Under the pieces are notes generated by a model. That model had not been told where the DNA came from and did no database searches. It was given only the letters and a program-made list of their open reading frames with translations. The position numbers were made by a program, and so were the translations under genes. A stretch of 64,000 bases of DNA from Brucella thiophenivorans (lineage in GTDB: Bacteria; Pseudomonadota; Alphaproteobacteria; Rhizobiales; Rhizobiaceae), in assembly GCF_002252445.1 (NCBI RefSeq), contig NZ_NNRJ01000019.1:248001-312000 (forward strand). The letters run 5' to 3'. Positions 42,504 to 52,087 of the stretch are shown here, one piece after another (within the stretch, counting starts at the first letter, position 1; each line of letters starts with the position of its first letter).

Positions 42504-43910
42504 TCATGATTCACTTTCAAGCCATTGCCTGAAATCTGCTAGCGCACGTGCAGACAGAGCGCGCTTTTTCGCAATCGTCTTTTCCTTGCCGCGAAGACGC
42601 TTACCTTCGGTCTTAGGAACTTCGATTGGCGGGAACAGGCCAAAATTCACATTCATCGGCTGGAACGAACGCTTGCCAGGTTCGGCATCGTCGGCAACGA
42701 TGTGACCGCCAGTAATGTGGCCGAGCAGTGCGCCAAAAGCAGTGGTTACCGGTGGTGCAATTGGTGTTTTGCCAAGCTTTTCAGCCGCTGTGAAGCGTCC
42801 AGCCAGAAGACCAATGGCTGATGATTCGACATAGCCCTCGCAGCCCGTAATCTGACCTGCAAAGCGCACGCTCTCACGTGATTTGAGACGGAGCACATTA
42901 TCAAGCAGCACTGGTGAGTTGAGGTAGGTATTGCGGTGCAATCCACCGAGACGCGCAAATTCTGCATTTTCCAAACCGGGAATCATCTTGAAAATGCCGG
43001 TCTGCGAGCCGTATTTAAGCTTCGTCTGGAAACCGACCATATTATAGAGCGTGCCCAACGCATTATCCTGACGCAATTGCACGACCGCATATGCTTTCAC
43101 TGTAGGATTATGCTCGTTGGTGAGACCCATCGGCTTCATCGGACCATGACGCAAGGTTTCAGCCCCGCGTTCGGCCATCACTTCAATTGGCAGACATCCA
43201 TCGAAATAGGGCGTACCTTCCCATTCCTTAAACTCGGTCGTGTCGCCCTCAATGAGGGCAGCAACAAAAGCCTCATACTGCTCCTTGTCCATAGGGCAGT
43301 TGATATAATCCTTGCCAGTGCCGCCCGGTCCGACCTTGTCATAACGCGACTGGAACCAGCAGACATCCATATTGATCGAATCAAAATGCAAAATCGGTGC
43401 AATAGCATCAAAAAATGCCAGCGCATCGGCGCCGGTTTGTGCCTGAATTGATTCTGCCAGTGACGGAGCGGTCAAAGGGCCGGTCGCGACAATCGACGTG
43501 CCCCATTCTTCCGGTGGCAGGCCGGTCACTTCCTCGCGCTCAATGGTGATGAGCGGATGCGCTTCGAGTTTCGAAGTCACTGCCTGCGAAAAGCCTTCGC
43601 GATCAACTGCCAGAGCACCGCCGGCCGGAACCTGATGCGCATCGGCACAAGCCATGATCAGCGAGCCTGCTAGGCGCATTTCGGCATGCAACACGCCAAC
43701 GGCGTTGGTTTCAGCATCATCCGAGCGGAAAGAATTCGAGCAGACAAGCTCGGCAAGCTGCTCTGTCTTATGCGCATCGGTGCCGCGAACGGGGCGCATT
43801 TCATGCAGAATGACCGGAACGCCGGCTTGCGCGATTTGCCATGCGGCTTCCGAGCCTGCAAGGCCGCCGCCAACGATATGTACGGGGGAGAGATTTGTAT
43901 CTTTTAACAT
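42504..43910 (-). CDS. trmFO: tRNA (uracil-54-C5) methyltransferase, folate/FAD-dependent
   Basis: The enzyme makes ribothymidine at position 54 of tRNAs, using methylene-tetrahydrofolate and FAD. The 468-residue protein starts with the FAD dinucleotide fold [19 protein letters not shown] and shows [15 protein letters not shown] and CSNSFRSDD. The catalytic cysteine lies in [17 protein letters not shown] YINCPM (near 195). [15 protein letters not shown] and [19 protein letters not shown] are also present. I start at ATG 43910; a longer frame begins with a hydrophobic stretch that is not like the family. No thyX-type partner lies near it. Confidence 0.93.
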   Translation of the reverse strand: MLKDTNLSPVHIVGGGLAGSEAAWQIAQAGVPVILHEMRPVRGTDAHKTEQLAELVCSNSFRSDDAETNAVGVLHAEMRLAGSLIMACADAHQVPAGGALAVDREGFSQAVTSKLEAHPLITIEREEVTGLPPEEWGTSIVATGPLTAPSLAESIQAQTGADALAFFDAIAPILHFDSINMDVCWFQSRYDKVGPGGTGKDYINCPMDKEQYEAFVAALIEGDTTEFKEWEGTPYFDGCLPIEVMAERGAETLRHGPMKPMGLTNEHNPTVKAYAVVQLRQDNALGTLYNMVGFQTKLKYGSQTGIFKMIPGLENAEFARLGGLHRNTYLNSPVLLDNVLRLKSRESVRFAGQITGCEGYVESSAIGLLAGRFTAAEKLGKTPIAPPVTTAFGALLGHITGGHIVADDAEPGKRSFQPMNVNFGLFPPIEVPKTEGKRLRGKEKTIAKKRALSARALADFRQWLESES

Positions 43911-44148
43911 GGCAAACCCAATACCGTTTTTGCCTGTCGCCTTCAATGGGAAGAGAAGCACAAAAACAAATGGCATCCGGCGCGGGAGGAGGTGCGACGG
44001 ATGCCATTATTGTCAGACCGAAACTTGGGAGGGAATCCGGTCTTGTTACCGCAAAGCTTGGGAGGAGGAGTGCTTTGCGATAAACTAGGCCTGATGGGAG
44101 GAGGATTCAGGCCTAGCAAATCTGAATTTCGTTTAGCGTCCCTTGGAC

Positions 44149-44295
44149 TTAACGACCTTTAGACTGGCGCGCTACATATGGAATGTCTGCGCGGGAAATG
44201 CCAAGGTCGTTGAGTTCGCGAGTCGAGAGCTGGTTCAGCTCGTTGACAGTATCGCGGTAACGGCGCCAGTTGTTGTAAGAGCGTACGAGGTTCAT
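44149..44295 (-). CDS. DUF1127 small arginine-rich protein
   Basis: A 48-residue frame, MNLVRSYNNWRRYRDTVNEL at the start and STRELNDLGISRADIPYVAR near the end. This is the typical DUF1127 pattern: a basic helix with paired aromatics, then L.DLGI.R.DI. Proteins of this length are abundant in Rhizobiales, and some bind RNA and modulate phosphate or sRNA responses. The ATG is followed upstream by a GAAGGAAT ribosome site. The 250-bp region upstream, to 44566, holds its promoter and that of the divergent gene; I see nothing else in it. Confidence 0.85.
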   Translation of the reverse strand: MNLVRSYNNWRRYRDTVNELNQLSTRELNDLGISRADIPYVARQSKGR

Positions 44296-44566
44296 GGTAT
44301 TATTCCTTCATCGTTGAGGAACTGGTTGTTCAATTCATCTTGTCTGCTGCACATTATATAACCCATTGTTTTCGCTACTTGCAGACACGAGTTTGCATAG
44401 CTGCCTTGCGGGTTCTGCACGACACGTTAAATCGATTAGACTAGTCGAGCACAAAATTGCCTTAAACTGACTTGAGCTAACTCTTTGCCGGCTGGTGAGT
44501 TTCCTATATGTTCCCAGCAACTTAAGTTTGCCTTGGTGTCAACGGATAGATTGATCGGGAGTTGTT

Positions 44567-45691
44567 TTGTCGTTTTCAGTTTCTGTAGAGCGCTTGGTTA
44601 AGCGTTGGCAGCAAGAAGGCCTTATCGATGCTGAAACCGCATCACGGCTGAATGCTGATCTTGAAAAACGTGGCCCCCGGTTCAGTCTGGGCTCGGTTCT
44701 TGCAACCCTTGGCGGCTTGTTGTTGGGGGCTGCAGTTATCATGCTGGTCGCTGCCAATTGGCAGGATATGCCGCGCATCATGCGCATCGGTTTAATCTTT
44801 GTGCTGATCTGGGGCTGTTATCTGGGGGGCGCGTGGCGCGAGCTGCGCGGCGACAAGGTGCTCCCACAAGCGCTCTATATAGTAGCAGCAGCATCGTTTG
44901 GTGCGGGTATTGCACTCGTGGGGCAGATGTATCACCTGTCAGGCGACGTGCATTCCGCAGCCCTTGTGTGGGCTGGTGGCGTTTTGGCCTCTGCCTTTTT
45001 GTTGCGTTCTCCGGTTTTGGCGGCTTTCGGAGCAGGCGTTGCGTGCTTTTACCTCTCCACCTTTGCATTTGATAATGATTATGGCGACATGAGCTACCGC
45101 TGGATTGCACCGATATTGGTGCTGGCTGGCGCCGGGGCTGCACGATTTACAAGGTCACGGAACGCGGCACATATCTGGTGCCTGTTCGTTCTTGGCTGGG
45201 CTGCTCTTCTTTATGCTGAACATAACAGTCGAGAAGTTCTGGGAATGATGCTGGTTGTCGGCATAGCTTTGATGCTGGCAGATGCATTCGCCCATCAAGC
45301 GCTGCAAAAGCTAACGCGTTTTGCGCATCCGCTCGCTTCGTATGGACTGTTGCTGGCATTGCTTGCGCTTGGCATTTTGCAGGTGGATATTATGGTCTCA
45401 TCCGTTTTCGACCAAAATATCGCCCATGACGTTATCTATGGCATTCTCATTCTGGCGCTTTCAATCGGCGCACTTGCAGTCTGTGGGCGCGATAATGGTA
45501 GCTTGCGGGCAATCGCTTATATCGCATTCTCATTTGAGGTGCTTTATCTCGCATTCTCCACCGTTGGTTCGATGATCGGCACTTCCGGCTTCTTCCTGAC
45601 AGCTGGCGTGCTTGTGCTGCTGCTTGCAGCCTTTGTGCGCCGTATGGAAAACCGGTTTGGTAAAAAACGCGGCTTGGAGGTGCGGCCATGA
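44567..45691 (+). CDS. DUF2157 polytopic membrane protein
   Basis: The 374-residue protein opens with a cytoplasmic helix pair (ERLVKRWQQEGLIDAETASRLNADLEKRG, about 7 to 35) that defines DUF2157. It then has about 11 hydrophobic segments, including LGGLLLGAAVIMLVAANWQDMP, ALYIVAAASFGAGIALVGQMYHLSG and VLALVFAA-like later spans. The start codon is TTG after a GGGAG site. The GDYXXLXY gene follows with a four-base overlap. The two families are joined in many genomes, which suggests one complex of unknown purpose. Confidence 0.85.
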   Translation: MSFSVSVERLVKRWQQEGLIDAETASRLNADLEKRGPRFSLGSVLATLGGLLLGAAVIMLVAANWQDMPRIMRIGLIFVLIWGCYLGGAWRELRGDKVLPQALYIVAAASFGAGIALVGQMYHLSGDVHSAALVWAGGVLASAFLLRSPVLAAFGAGVACFYLSTFAFDNDYGDMSYRWIAPILVLAGAGAARFTRSRNAAHIWCLFVLGWAALLYAEHNSREVLGMMLVVGIALMLADAFAHQALQKLTRFAHPLASYGLLLALLALGILQVDIMVSSVFDQNIAHDVIYGILILALSIGALAVCGRDNGSLRAIAYIAFSFEVLYLAFSTVGSMIGTSGFFLTAGVLVLLLAAFVRRMENRFGKKRGLEVRP

Positions 45692-46260
45692 GTTTTGTCA
45701 AAAGCAAATGGCTCTATGCTGGTGCCGTCGCTGCTGCCGTACTCCAGACTGGTGTTCTGTATGCAAGTATCGAAAAACGCGCTTCGGTGCTGCGATCCGG
45801 TCATGAAGTCGTCCTGCAGACGCGACCGATCGATCCTCGTGATCTGATGCGCGGCGACTATGTGATCCTTGGCTACGATATTACATCAATTGACCGCAAA
45901 GACATTCAGGGCACTCCTGAAGCTGGGTCACGCACCGTCTATGTGGCGTTGAAAGCGGATGCCAATGGCATATGGCAAATCTCGCGGGCGTCTTTTGTAT
46001 CATTCCCTGATCTTGGCTCGAACGAAGTGCAGATCCGCGGGCAATCAGCTTATGCAATTTCCGATTATCCCGATGGAAGTATCAATCTCCTCTATGGGAT
46101 AGAGCGCTACTATGTACCGGAGGGTGAGGGGCGAGAAATCGAAGATAGCCAGCGCGATTTTGACATTACCGCGGTGGTTTCCGTCGATGATGAGGGCACG
46201 GCGGTCATGAAAGCTTTGCGTGATAATGGTCAGCAACTTTACCAGGAACCACTCTATTAA
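45688..46260 (+). CDS. GDYXXLXY domain protein
   Basis: The 190-residue protein has an N-terminal membrane helix (about 6 to 25, WLYAGAVAAAVLQTGVLYASI) and the family's motif MRGDYVILGYDITSI (about 52 to 66). The rest is a beta-rich domain with VYVALKADANGIWQISRASF and YYVPEGEGREIEDSQRDF. It is probably exposed to the periplasm. Function unknown; the gene overlaps the DUF2157 gene by four bases, so the products are very likely made together. Confidence 0.85.
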   Translation: MSFVKSKWLYAGAVAAAVLQTGVLYASIEKRASVLRSGHEVVLQTRPIDPRDLMRGDYVILGYDITSIDRKDIQGTPEAGSRTVYVALKADANGIWQISRASFVSFPDLGSNEVQIRGQSAYAISDYPDGSINLLYGIERYYVPEGEGREIEDSQRDFDITAVVSVDDEGTAVMKALRDNGQQLYQEPLY

Positions 46261-46487
46261 TAGGCTTATAAGAAAAGGGGCTTGGCTAAGTCGCCAAGAT
46301 CGCTATATAGGGGCGCAAAGCACGGAAGCGCTTCGGCTTGAATGAGCTGGCAAATCTAAGCTGGTAAAACGAGTTTTTTCCTTTGAACCGGAAAAATTGA
46401 GTGTTATAGAGACGCGCGCTTTCGAGAAGGCGGTTCAATATCTGAGACGAATTCAGTGCGTTCGGTTGAATGCACTTCGGCTTAGAA

Positions 46488-46570
46488 GCGGATATGGCGA
46501 AATTGGTAGACGCACCAGATTTAGGTTCTGGCGGGAGACCGTGGGGGTTCGAGTCCCTCTATCCGCACCA
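46488..46570 (+). tRNA. tRNA-Leu (anticodon UAG)
   Basis: The cloverleaf can be drawn by hand: acceptor stem GCGGATA/TATCCGC, D-loop AAATTGGTAGAC, anticodon stem CCAGA/TCTGG around TTTAGGT (anticodon TAG), a short variable arm GCGGGAGACCGT and the T arm GGGGG TTCGAGT CCCTC. Discriminator A and encoded CCA end the gene. The length and variable arm fit a class II leucine tRNA. Confidence 0.95.
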
Positions 46571-46658
46571 ACTGCCTTAAGGCAAAGAATTTTTCTCCCG
46601 CGACGAGGCATATAAGGCCGGAAACGGCGGGACAATGACAAGAAGTGAAGGTTTGAAC

Positions 46659-48086
46659 ATGCAGGTTACCGAAACGCTCAATGAAGGGCTGAAGCGCGAG
46701 ATTAAAGTCGTGGTTCCGGCCGGAGATCTCGAAGCCAAGCTCTCCGAGCGGCTCGAAACTGCCCGTGGTCGCGCCAAGATCAATGGTTTCCGTCCGGGAA
46801 AAGTGCCAACGACGCACCTGCGCAAGACCTACGGTAAGTCCTTCATGGCTGAGATCGTGAACGAAATCCTCAACGATTCGTCGCGCTCGATTCTTGCTGA
46901 CCGCAACGAAAAATCGGCAACGCAGCCTGTTGTTTCGATGTCGGAAGACGAAAAAGAAGCTGAAAAGGTTCTCGACGGCAAGGCCGATTTTGTTTTCTCG
47001 CTGAGCTACGAAGTTCTGCCAGCAATTGAAGTTAAAGATTTCTCCAAGATCGCTGTGACTCGTGAAGTTGTCGACATTTCGGAAGAAGAAGTTGACGAAC
47101 AGGTTAAGCGCATTGCGTCCTCGACCCGCACCTATGAAGCCAAAAAGGGCAAAGCCGAAAACGAAGATCGCGTAACGATCGACTATCTCGGCAAGATCGA
47201 TGGCGAAGCATTTGAAGGCGGCGCAGACACAGACGCGCAACTCGTTCTTGGTTCGAACCAGTTCATTCCTGGCTTTGAAGAGCAGCTCGTTGGCTTGAAG
47301 GCTGGCGACGAGAAGGTTATCAACGTAACTTTCCCTGCTGAATACGGCGCAGCACATCTTGCTGGCAAAGAAGCGACCTTCGACATCACCGTTAAGGGCG
47401 TTGAAAAGGCTGGCGAACTCGTTCTTGACGATGAAACCGCAAAGAAACTCGGCATCGAGTCGCTTGAGCGTCTGCGTCAGGTTGTTCGTGAGCAGATTGA
47501 AAGCCAATACGGCCAGATCACTCGTCAGAAGGTAAAGCGTCAGATTCTTGACGCGCTTGATGGCGATTACGCTTTCGAAACCCCTGAAAAGCTGGTTGAA
47601 GCCGAATTCAACAACATCTGGCAGCAGATCAACTTCGACCTGCAGCAGGCTGGTCGTACGTTTGAAGACGAAGAAACCACGGAAGAAGCTGCTCGCGAAG
47701 AATATCGCAAGCTTGCTGAACGCCGCGTTCGTCTCGGTCTGGTTCTCTCCGAAATTGGTGAGAAGGCTGGCGTAGAAGTGACAGAAGAAGAACTGCAGCG
47801 CGCAGTTTACGATCAGGTACGTCGCTATCCAGGTCAGGAAAAGGAAATCTACGAATTCTTGCGCAAGACGCCGGATGCAGTTGCTAACCTTCGCGCACCG
47901 ATCTTCGAAGAAAAGGTCGTTGACCACCTGCTCGCAAACATCAACGTGACCGATAAGAAGGTCTCGAAGGAAGAGCTGACTGCAGAAGACGAAGACGGTT
48001 CGGAAGCAAAGCCAGCTAAGAAGGCAGCAGCCAAGAAGAAGGCCGCTCCTAAGAAGAAGGCAGAAGAAAAGTCCGACGAGGCTTAA
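46659..48086 (+). CDS. tig: Trigger factor
   Basis: This ribosome-bound chaperone has 475 residues. The N-terminal ribosome-binding domain includes [19 protein letters not shown] (about 43 to 61, the G-F-R-x-G-K-x-P signature). The FKBP-type prolyl isomerase domain spans about 160 to 250 ([38 protein letters not shown]), and a helical C-terminal chaperone domain follows. The last 45 residues are a lysine/alanine tail ([19 protein letters not shown]) common in rhizobial proteins. ATG 46659 follows a GAAGG site; the longer in-frame start is less like the family. Confidence 0.97.
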   Translation: MQVTETLNEGLKREIKVVVPAGDLEAKLSERLETARGRAKINGFRPGKVPTTHLRKTYGKSFMAEIVNEILNDSSRSILADRNEKSATQPVVSMSEDEKEAEKVLDGKADFVFSLSYEVLPAIEVKDFSKIAVTREVVDISEEEVDEQVKRIASSTRTYEAKKGKAENEDRVTIDYLGKIDGEAFEGGADTDAQLVLGSNQFIPGFEEQLVGLKAGDEKVINVTFPAEYGAAHLAGKEATFDITVKGVEKAGELVLDDETAKKLGIESLERLRQVVREQIESQYGQITRQKVKRQILDALDGDYAFETPEKLVEAEFNNIWQQINFDLQQAGRTFEDEETTEEAAREEYRKLAERRVRLGLVLSEIGEKAGVEVTEEELQRAVYDQVRRYPGQEKEIYEFLRKTPDAVANLRAPIFEEKVVDHLLANINVTDKKVSKEELTAEDEDGSEAKPAKKAAAKKKAAPKKKAEEKSDEA

Positions 48087-48112
48087 TTCTTCCTTTGATA
48101 TGATTACGAATT

Positions 48113-48137
48113 GGCCGCGCATTGCGCGGCCTTTTCT
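48113..48137 (+). terminator. Rho-independent terminator after tig
   Basis: GGCCGCGC/GCGCGGCC stem with ATT loop, then TTTTCTGTT. Confidence 0.85.
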
Positions 48138-48244
48138 GTTTGACCGCACTGAATTGACTGGCCGAAAAGCTTGCATCCTATGGGGGTTTGCTCTAGCCAG
48201 TAAACAATCAGTTTTTAGCTCAATCCGAATATTTGCGAGCCAGC

Positions 48245-49747
48245 ATGACCCTTATTGATACGCGCACACCAGAACCGAAACGATTCATCTCTGGCGCCAC
48301 CGGCGACTGGGAAGTCGTCATTGGCATGGAAGTCCACGCACAGGTCACGTCCGAATCAAAGCTCTTTTCTGGTGCTTCCACATCGTTTGGCGCCGCGCCA
48401 AATGCCAATGTCTCTTTAGTCGATGCGGCCATGCCTGGCATGTTGCCGGTCATCAATATTGAATGCGTCAAGCAGGCAGTTCGTACCGGCATTGGCCTTA
48501 ACGCACAGGTCAATCTGAAGTCTGTTTTTGACCGTAAGAACTACTTTTATCCTGATCTGCCGCAGGGCTATCAGATTTCGCAGTTCAAGCAGCCGATTAT
48601 TGGCGAAGGCAAGATCATGATCTCGGTTGGTCCTGACAATAAGGGCCAGTTCGAAGACGTCGAGATCGGTATTGAACGTCTCCATCTGGAGCAGGATGCG
48701 GGCAAGTCGATCCATGATCAGCATCCGACTATGTCCTATGTCGATTTGAACCGTTCTGGTGTGGCGCTGATGGAAATCGTGTCCAAGCCGGACCTGCGTT
48801 CGTCTGACGAAGCGCGTGCTTATCTGACTAAGCTGCGCACGATTGTCCGCTATCTCGGCACGTGTGACGGCAACATGGACGAAGGCTCGATGCGTGCTGA
48901 TGTGAATGTCTCGGTTCGTCGTCCGGGCGGTGAGTTTGGGACGCGCTGCGAAATCAAGAACGTCAATTCAATCCGCTTCGTTGGACAGTCGATTGAATAT
49001 GAAGCACGTCGCCAGATTGCTATTCTGGAGGATGGAGGCTCCATTGATCAAGAAACGCGCCTGTTTGATCCGGTAAAGGGTGAAACTCGTTCGATGCGCT
49101 CCAAGGAAGAAGCGCACGATTATCGTTATTTCCCGGATCCTGATCTGCTGCCGCTTGAATTCGATCAGGCATTCGTTGATGCACTTGCTGCTGATCTGCC
49201 GGAACTGCCAGACGTCAAGAAAGACCGTTTTGTCGAAAAGCTCGGCATCTCGGTTTACGATGCGTCGATTCTGGTGAGTGAAAAGGCGATTGCTGACTAT
49301 TACGAAGTCGTTTGTGACGGTCGTGATGGCAAACTGGCTGCAAACTGGGTCATCAACGATCTTCTTGGCGCACTGAATAAGGCCGGCAGAGACATTGAAG
49401 AATCGCCTGTTTCGCCAGCGCAGCTTGGTGCGATTATTGATCTGATCAAAGACGGAACAATTTCCGGCAAGATTGCCAAGGAACTGTTCGAGATTGTCTG
49501 GAACGAAGGTGGCGACCCGAAAAGCCTCGTTGAAGAACGCGGCATGAAGCAGGTTACCGATACCGGCGCGATTGAAAAGGCTGTTGACGACATCATTGCA
49601 GCCAACCCGGAAAAGGCTCAGCAGGCCAAGGAAAAGCCAAGCATGGCTGGCTGGTTTGTTGGTCAGGTGATGAAGGCAACGGGTGGCAAGGCCAACCCGC
49701 AGGCCGTCAACGATCTGGTCAAGGCCAAGCTGGAGATTGAAGAATAA
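48245..49747 (+). CDS. gatB: Aspartyl/glutamyl-tRNA amidotransferase subunit B
   Basis: GatB activates Glu-tRNA(Gln) or Asp-tRNA(Asn) for amidation with ammonia from GatA. The 500-residue protein shows [22 protein letters not shown] near 24, [20 protein letters not shown] near 95, [36 protein letters not shown] and, in the cradle, [22 protein letters not shown]. The C-terminal YqeY-like tail domain ends in [17 protein letters not shown] 48245 is preferred over a TTG 12 bases upstream. Its stop overlaps the next start (TAATG). Confidence 0.97.
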   Translation: MTLIDTRTPEPKRFISGATGDWEVVIGMEVHAQVTSESKLFSGASTSFGAAPNANVSLVDAAMPGMLPVINIECVKQAVRTGIGLNAQVNLKSVFDRKNYFYPDLPQGYQISQFKQPIIGEGKIMISVGPDNKGQFEDVEIGIERLHLEQDAGKSIHDQHPTMSYVDLNRSGVALMEIVSKPDLRSSDEARAYLTKLRTIVRYLGTCDGNMDEGSMRADVNVSVRRPGGEFGTRCEIKNVNSIRFVGQSIEYEARRQIAILEDGGSIDQETRLFDPVKGETRSMRSKEEAHDYRYFPDPDLLPLEFDQAFVDALAADLPELPDVKKDRFVEKLGISVYDASILVSEKAIADYYEVVCDGRDGKLAANWVINDLLGALNKAGRDIEESPVSPAQLGAIIDLIKDGTISGKIAKELFEIVWNEGGDPKSLVEERGMKQVTDTGAIEKAVDDIIAANPEKAQQAKEKPSMAGWFVGQVMKATGGKANPQAVNDLVKAKLEIEE

Positions 49748-50250
49748 TGTGGGTTCGCAGCGCCAGTGAAGCCGATTTGAAGGCCGTACATGAACTGCTG
49801 GTTTCAACCTGGCATGCGACCTTTGATGACGTTCTTGGTCGGGAGACAGTGAATGCTGTTACCGGAAAATGGCATTCGATTGCGGCTTTGAAAGCCAATC
49901 TTAAGAAGCCATATTCAGAGTTCATCGTCGCCGATAACGGCGAGGGCGGCATCAACGGCATGGCATTTGCGAGCCAGACTGGTGATGGCAAGGCCTCGCT
50001 GCATCAGCTTTATGTGCGCCCTGAAGGGCAGGTGCAGGGCATAGGCACTATGCTTCTCGCGGAAGTCGAAATGGCTTTTCCGGGTGTTAACACGATGCGG
50101 CTCGAAGTCATCGAGCGCAATGCAAAGTCTATTCGCTTTTACGAGCGTAAAGGTTATGTGCAGGTTGGCCGCAGCGAAGATTGGGGCGATCCCAATTGCA
50201 AAGAACCCGTGCTGATTATGGAAAAGTCCCTCGAAGGCTGGAGTATGTAG
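49747..50250 (+). CDS. GNAT family N-acetyltransferase
   Basis: The 167-residue protein shows the GNAT fold: SASEADLKAVHELLVSTWHATFDDVLG at the start, LHQLYVRPEGQVQGIGTMLLAEVE (about 80 to 103, with the acetyl-CoA pyrophosphate loop Q-x-x-G-I-G-T) and TMRLEVIERNAKSIRFYERKGYVQVG near 117. It is coupled to gatB by stop-start overlap. The substrate is unknown; such genes beside translation genes may modify proteins or small amines. Confidence 0.88.
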   Translation: MWVRSASEADLKAVHELLVSTWHATFDDVLGRETVNAVTGKWHSIAALKANLKKPYSEFIVADNGEGGINGMAFASQTGDGKASLHQLYVRPEGQVQGIGTMLLAEVEMAFPGVNTMRLEVIERNAKSIRFYERKGYVQVGRSEDWGDPNCKEPVLIMEKSLEGWSM

Positions 50251-50382
50251 CAACTCTTTGCTGCTGCATCATACTCTTGTGACAGCGGCAACTTGCCCCT
50301 TGCCTTGGGCCTTTGATAGGGCCATAAGCGTTCAAAACCCGGCAGTTATTCTGCCTGTGGCAATAACGGATCTGGATAGGTC

Positions 50383-50793
50383 ATGAAAACATTTATTACG
50401 CAAGTCTTCACATGGTGGAACAGCCAGACACTCGGTACCCGCCTGCATACCTGGCGCAAAGGCGAACGGGTTGGCGAAGACGAGTTTGGTAATATCTACT
50501 ATCAGGGCGGCAAAGACTCTGAAGGTCGCACGCGCCGCTGGGTCATTTTCAACGGCTATGCGGAAGCAAGCGCCATTCCTCCGGGCTGGCACGGTTGGAT
50601 GCACCATCGCGTCGATACGCCGCCGAGCAAGGAAGACTACAAGCCACGCGATTGGCAGAAGCCTCATTTGCAGAACCTGACTGGTTCGCCGCTGGCCTAT
50701 CGTCCAAAGGGTGCGATTGCAATTCCGGGAACGACGCCTGGGGAACGTCCGCGCGTGACGGGCGAATATGACGCCTGGACACCGGGTAGCTAA
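50383..50793 (+). CDS. NADH:ubiquinone oxidoreductase NDUFA12-type subunit
   Basis: The 136-residue protein is a full homologue of the accessory complex I subunit NDUFA12/B17.2: WNSQTLGTRLHTWRKGERVGEDEFGNIYYQGG at its start, then RRWVIFNGYAEASAIPPGWHGWMHHRVDTPPS, with the conserved W.HGWMH core. In mitochondria it links the matrix arm; in alphaproteobacteria the gene stands apart from the nuo operon, as here. The end is rich in proline and turns. The next gene, a DUF2155 protein, often keeps it company. Confidence 0.93.
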   Translation: MKTFITQVFTWWNSQTLGTRLHTWRKGERVGEDEFGNIYYQGGKDSEGRTRRWVIFNGYAEASAIPPGWHGWMHHRVDTPPSKEDYKPRDWQKPHLQNLTGSPLAYRPKGAIAIPGTTPGERPRVTGEYDAWTPGS

Positions 50794-50804
50794 GTTTTCT
50801 GCGA

Positions 50805-50838
50805 AGACCGGCATGAGTTTTTCTGCCGGTCTTTTTCT
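50805..50838 (+). terminator. Rho-independent terminator after the NDUFA12-type gene
   Basis: AGACCGGCA/TGCCGGTCT stem followed by TTTTCTTTT. Confidence 0.85.
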
Positions 50839-50934
50839 TTTGCACCATAACGCAAAAGGTTTGAGGATAGATGCGCTGCACAGACGGTTGTAAAGCATTG
50901 TTGCTTGCGACCGGGCCACGAATCGTCACAATTG

Positions 50935-51444
50935 ATGATTAGGAATTGTTGCGGCTCTATATTTAACCAGATTATACGGATATCCGTTTTGACGAAGCAT
51001 TCTCCCGGCACGGTTGTTAACGGAAAGAACTGGATTACAAGCGCTGCGAAACTCGCTTTGCTTACCGTTCTCGCCGGAACATTGAGTTTCAATTCGGCCT
51101 TTGCAGAACGCATTTCTAATCCGGTTGCCGAATTTTCCGGGCTCGACAAGATCACAGGCCGCATCACGACATTCGATGTCTATATCAACGAGACTGTGCA
51201 ATTTGGTGCGCTTCAGGTTACGCCAAAAGTTTGCTACTCGCGCACCGAGAATGAAGCGCCACGTACAGATGGTTTTGTAGAGGTTGATGAGATTACGCTC
51301 GACCGTAAAATTCGTCGTATTTTCACAGGCTGGATGTTTGCCGATAGCCCGGGTCTCAATGCTGTCGAACATCCGATTTATGATGTGTGGCTGAAGAACT
51401 GCAAGCAGTCGTCTGACGTTCCGCCGCCTAATCAGCGTCAATAA
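50935..51444 (+). CDS. DUF2155 exported protein
   Basis: The protein has a long signal-like N-terminus with a hydrophobic core (about residues 35 to 55, ALLTVLAGTLSFNSAFA) and cleavage after AFA. The mature part of about 110 residues has the DUF2155 pattern: LDKITGRITTFDVYINETVQFGALQVTPKVCYSR, then IFTGWMFADSPGLNAVEHPIYDVWLKNC. Two cysteines may pair in the periplasm. The family is typical of alphaproteobacteria, with no known function. The start is unsure: ATG 50935 is chosen, but TTG codons lie up- and downstream, nearer to the signal's usual length. Confidence 0.8.
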   Translation: MIRNCCGSIFNQIIRISVLTKHSPGTVVNGKNWITSAAKLALLTVLAGTLSFNSAFAERISNPVAEFSGLDKITGRITTFDVYINETVQFGALQVTPKVCYSRTENEAPRTDGFVEVDEITLDRKIRRIFTGWMFADSPGLNAVEHPIYDVWLKNCKQSSDVPPPNQRQ

Positions 51445-51451
51445 TCAAACT

Positions 51452-52066
51452 TCAGAATGTTGCGCTGCCCTGAAGCGCTTCATCAAGAAGAACTTCATAT
51501 TTTTTGCGCTTCACTTCAATTGCACCAAACCGTTCAAGATGCGCTGTTGTAAACTGTGTATCCAGCAGCACAAAACCTTGCTTATTCAGATGCTCGACCA
51601 GAAAAGCAAGGCAGACCTTTGATGCGTCGCGTTTACGCGTAAACATGCTTTCGCCAAAAAAAGCTCTACCAAGTGTTACGCCATAAAGCCCGCCAACGAG
51701 TTGCCCCTCGTGCCAGGCTTCGACCGTGTGGCAATGTCCGGCATCAAAGAGCTTGCCATAGGCCTCACGGATGGGAGCATTGATCCATGTTCGCGCACGT
51801 TCGCCAGAGCCACTCGCACAGCCGTCGATGACGCCCTCGAAATCACTGTCGAGCCTAATTTCAAAAACTGCTTGTCGGATGGTTTTTTGCAGGCTTTTCG
51901 GAACGTGAAAGCCGTCAAGCGGGATGATGCCGCGCTTATCAGGTCGAACCCAGAAAATCTCGGGATCGTCTGCTTCTTCTGCCATTGGGAAAACCCCGGT
52001 GGCATAGGCCCGCAGGAGCAATTCCGGGTCGATTGTATGGTCGTCCGGGGAAGCTCCTGCGGTCAC
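51452..52066 (-). CDS. aat: Leucyl/phenylalanyl-tRNA--protein transferase
   Basis: The enzyme puts Leu or Phe on N-terminal Lys/Arg of proteins and so marks them for ClpSAP. The 204-residue protein shows [44 protein letters not shown] (about 16 to 58), [41 protein letters not shown] (about 106) and the closing [16 protein letters not shown]. The start codon is GTG. It is convergent with the DUF2155 gene and separated from accC by 21 bp. Confidence 0.95.
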   Translation of the reverse strand: MTAGASPDDHTIDPELLLRAYATGVFPMAEEADDPEIFWVRPDKRGIIPLDGFHVPKSLQKTIRQAVFEIRLDSDFEGVIDGCASGSGERARTWINAPIREAYGKLFDAGHCHTVEAWHEGQLVGGLYGVTLGRAFFGESMFTRKRDASKVCLAFLVEHLNKQGFVLLDTQFTTAHLERFGAIEVKRKKYEVLLDEALQGSATF

Positions 52067-52087
52067 TTTATTTATGCGCCCATGTTC

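Noticed and set aside
46521-48176. A 551-residue open frame on the minus strand
   Set aside because: It lies opposite tig, whose family motifs are clear. The antisense frame is phenylalanine- and cysteine-rich and looks like a mirror of a biased coding strand.
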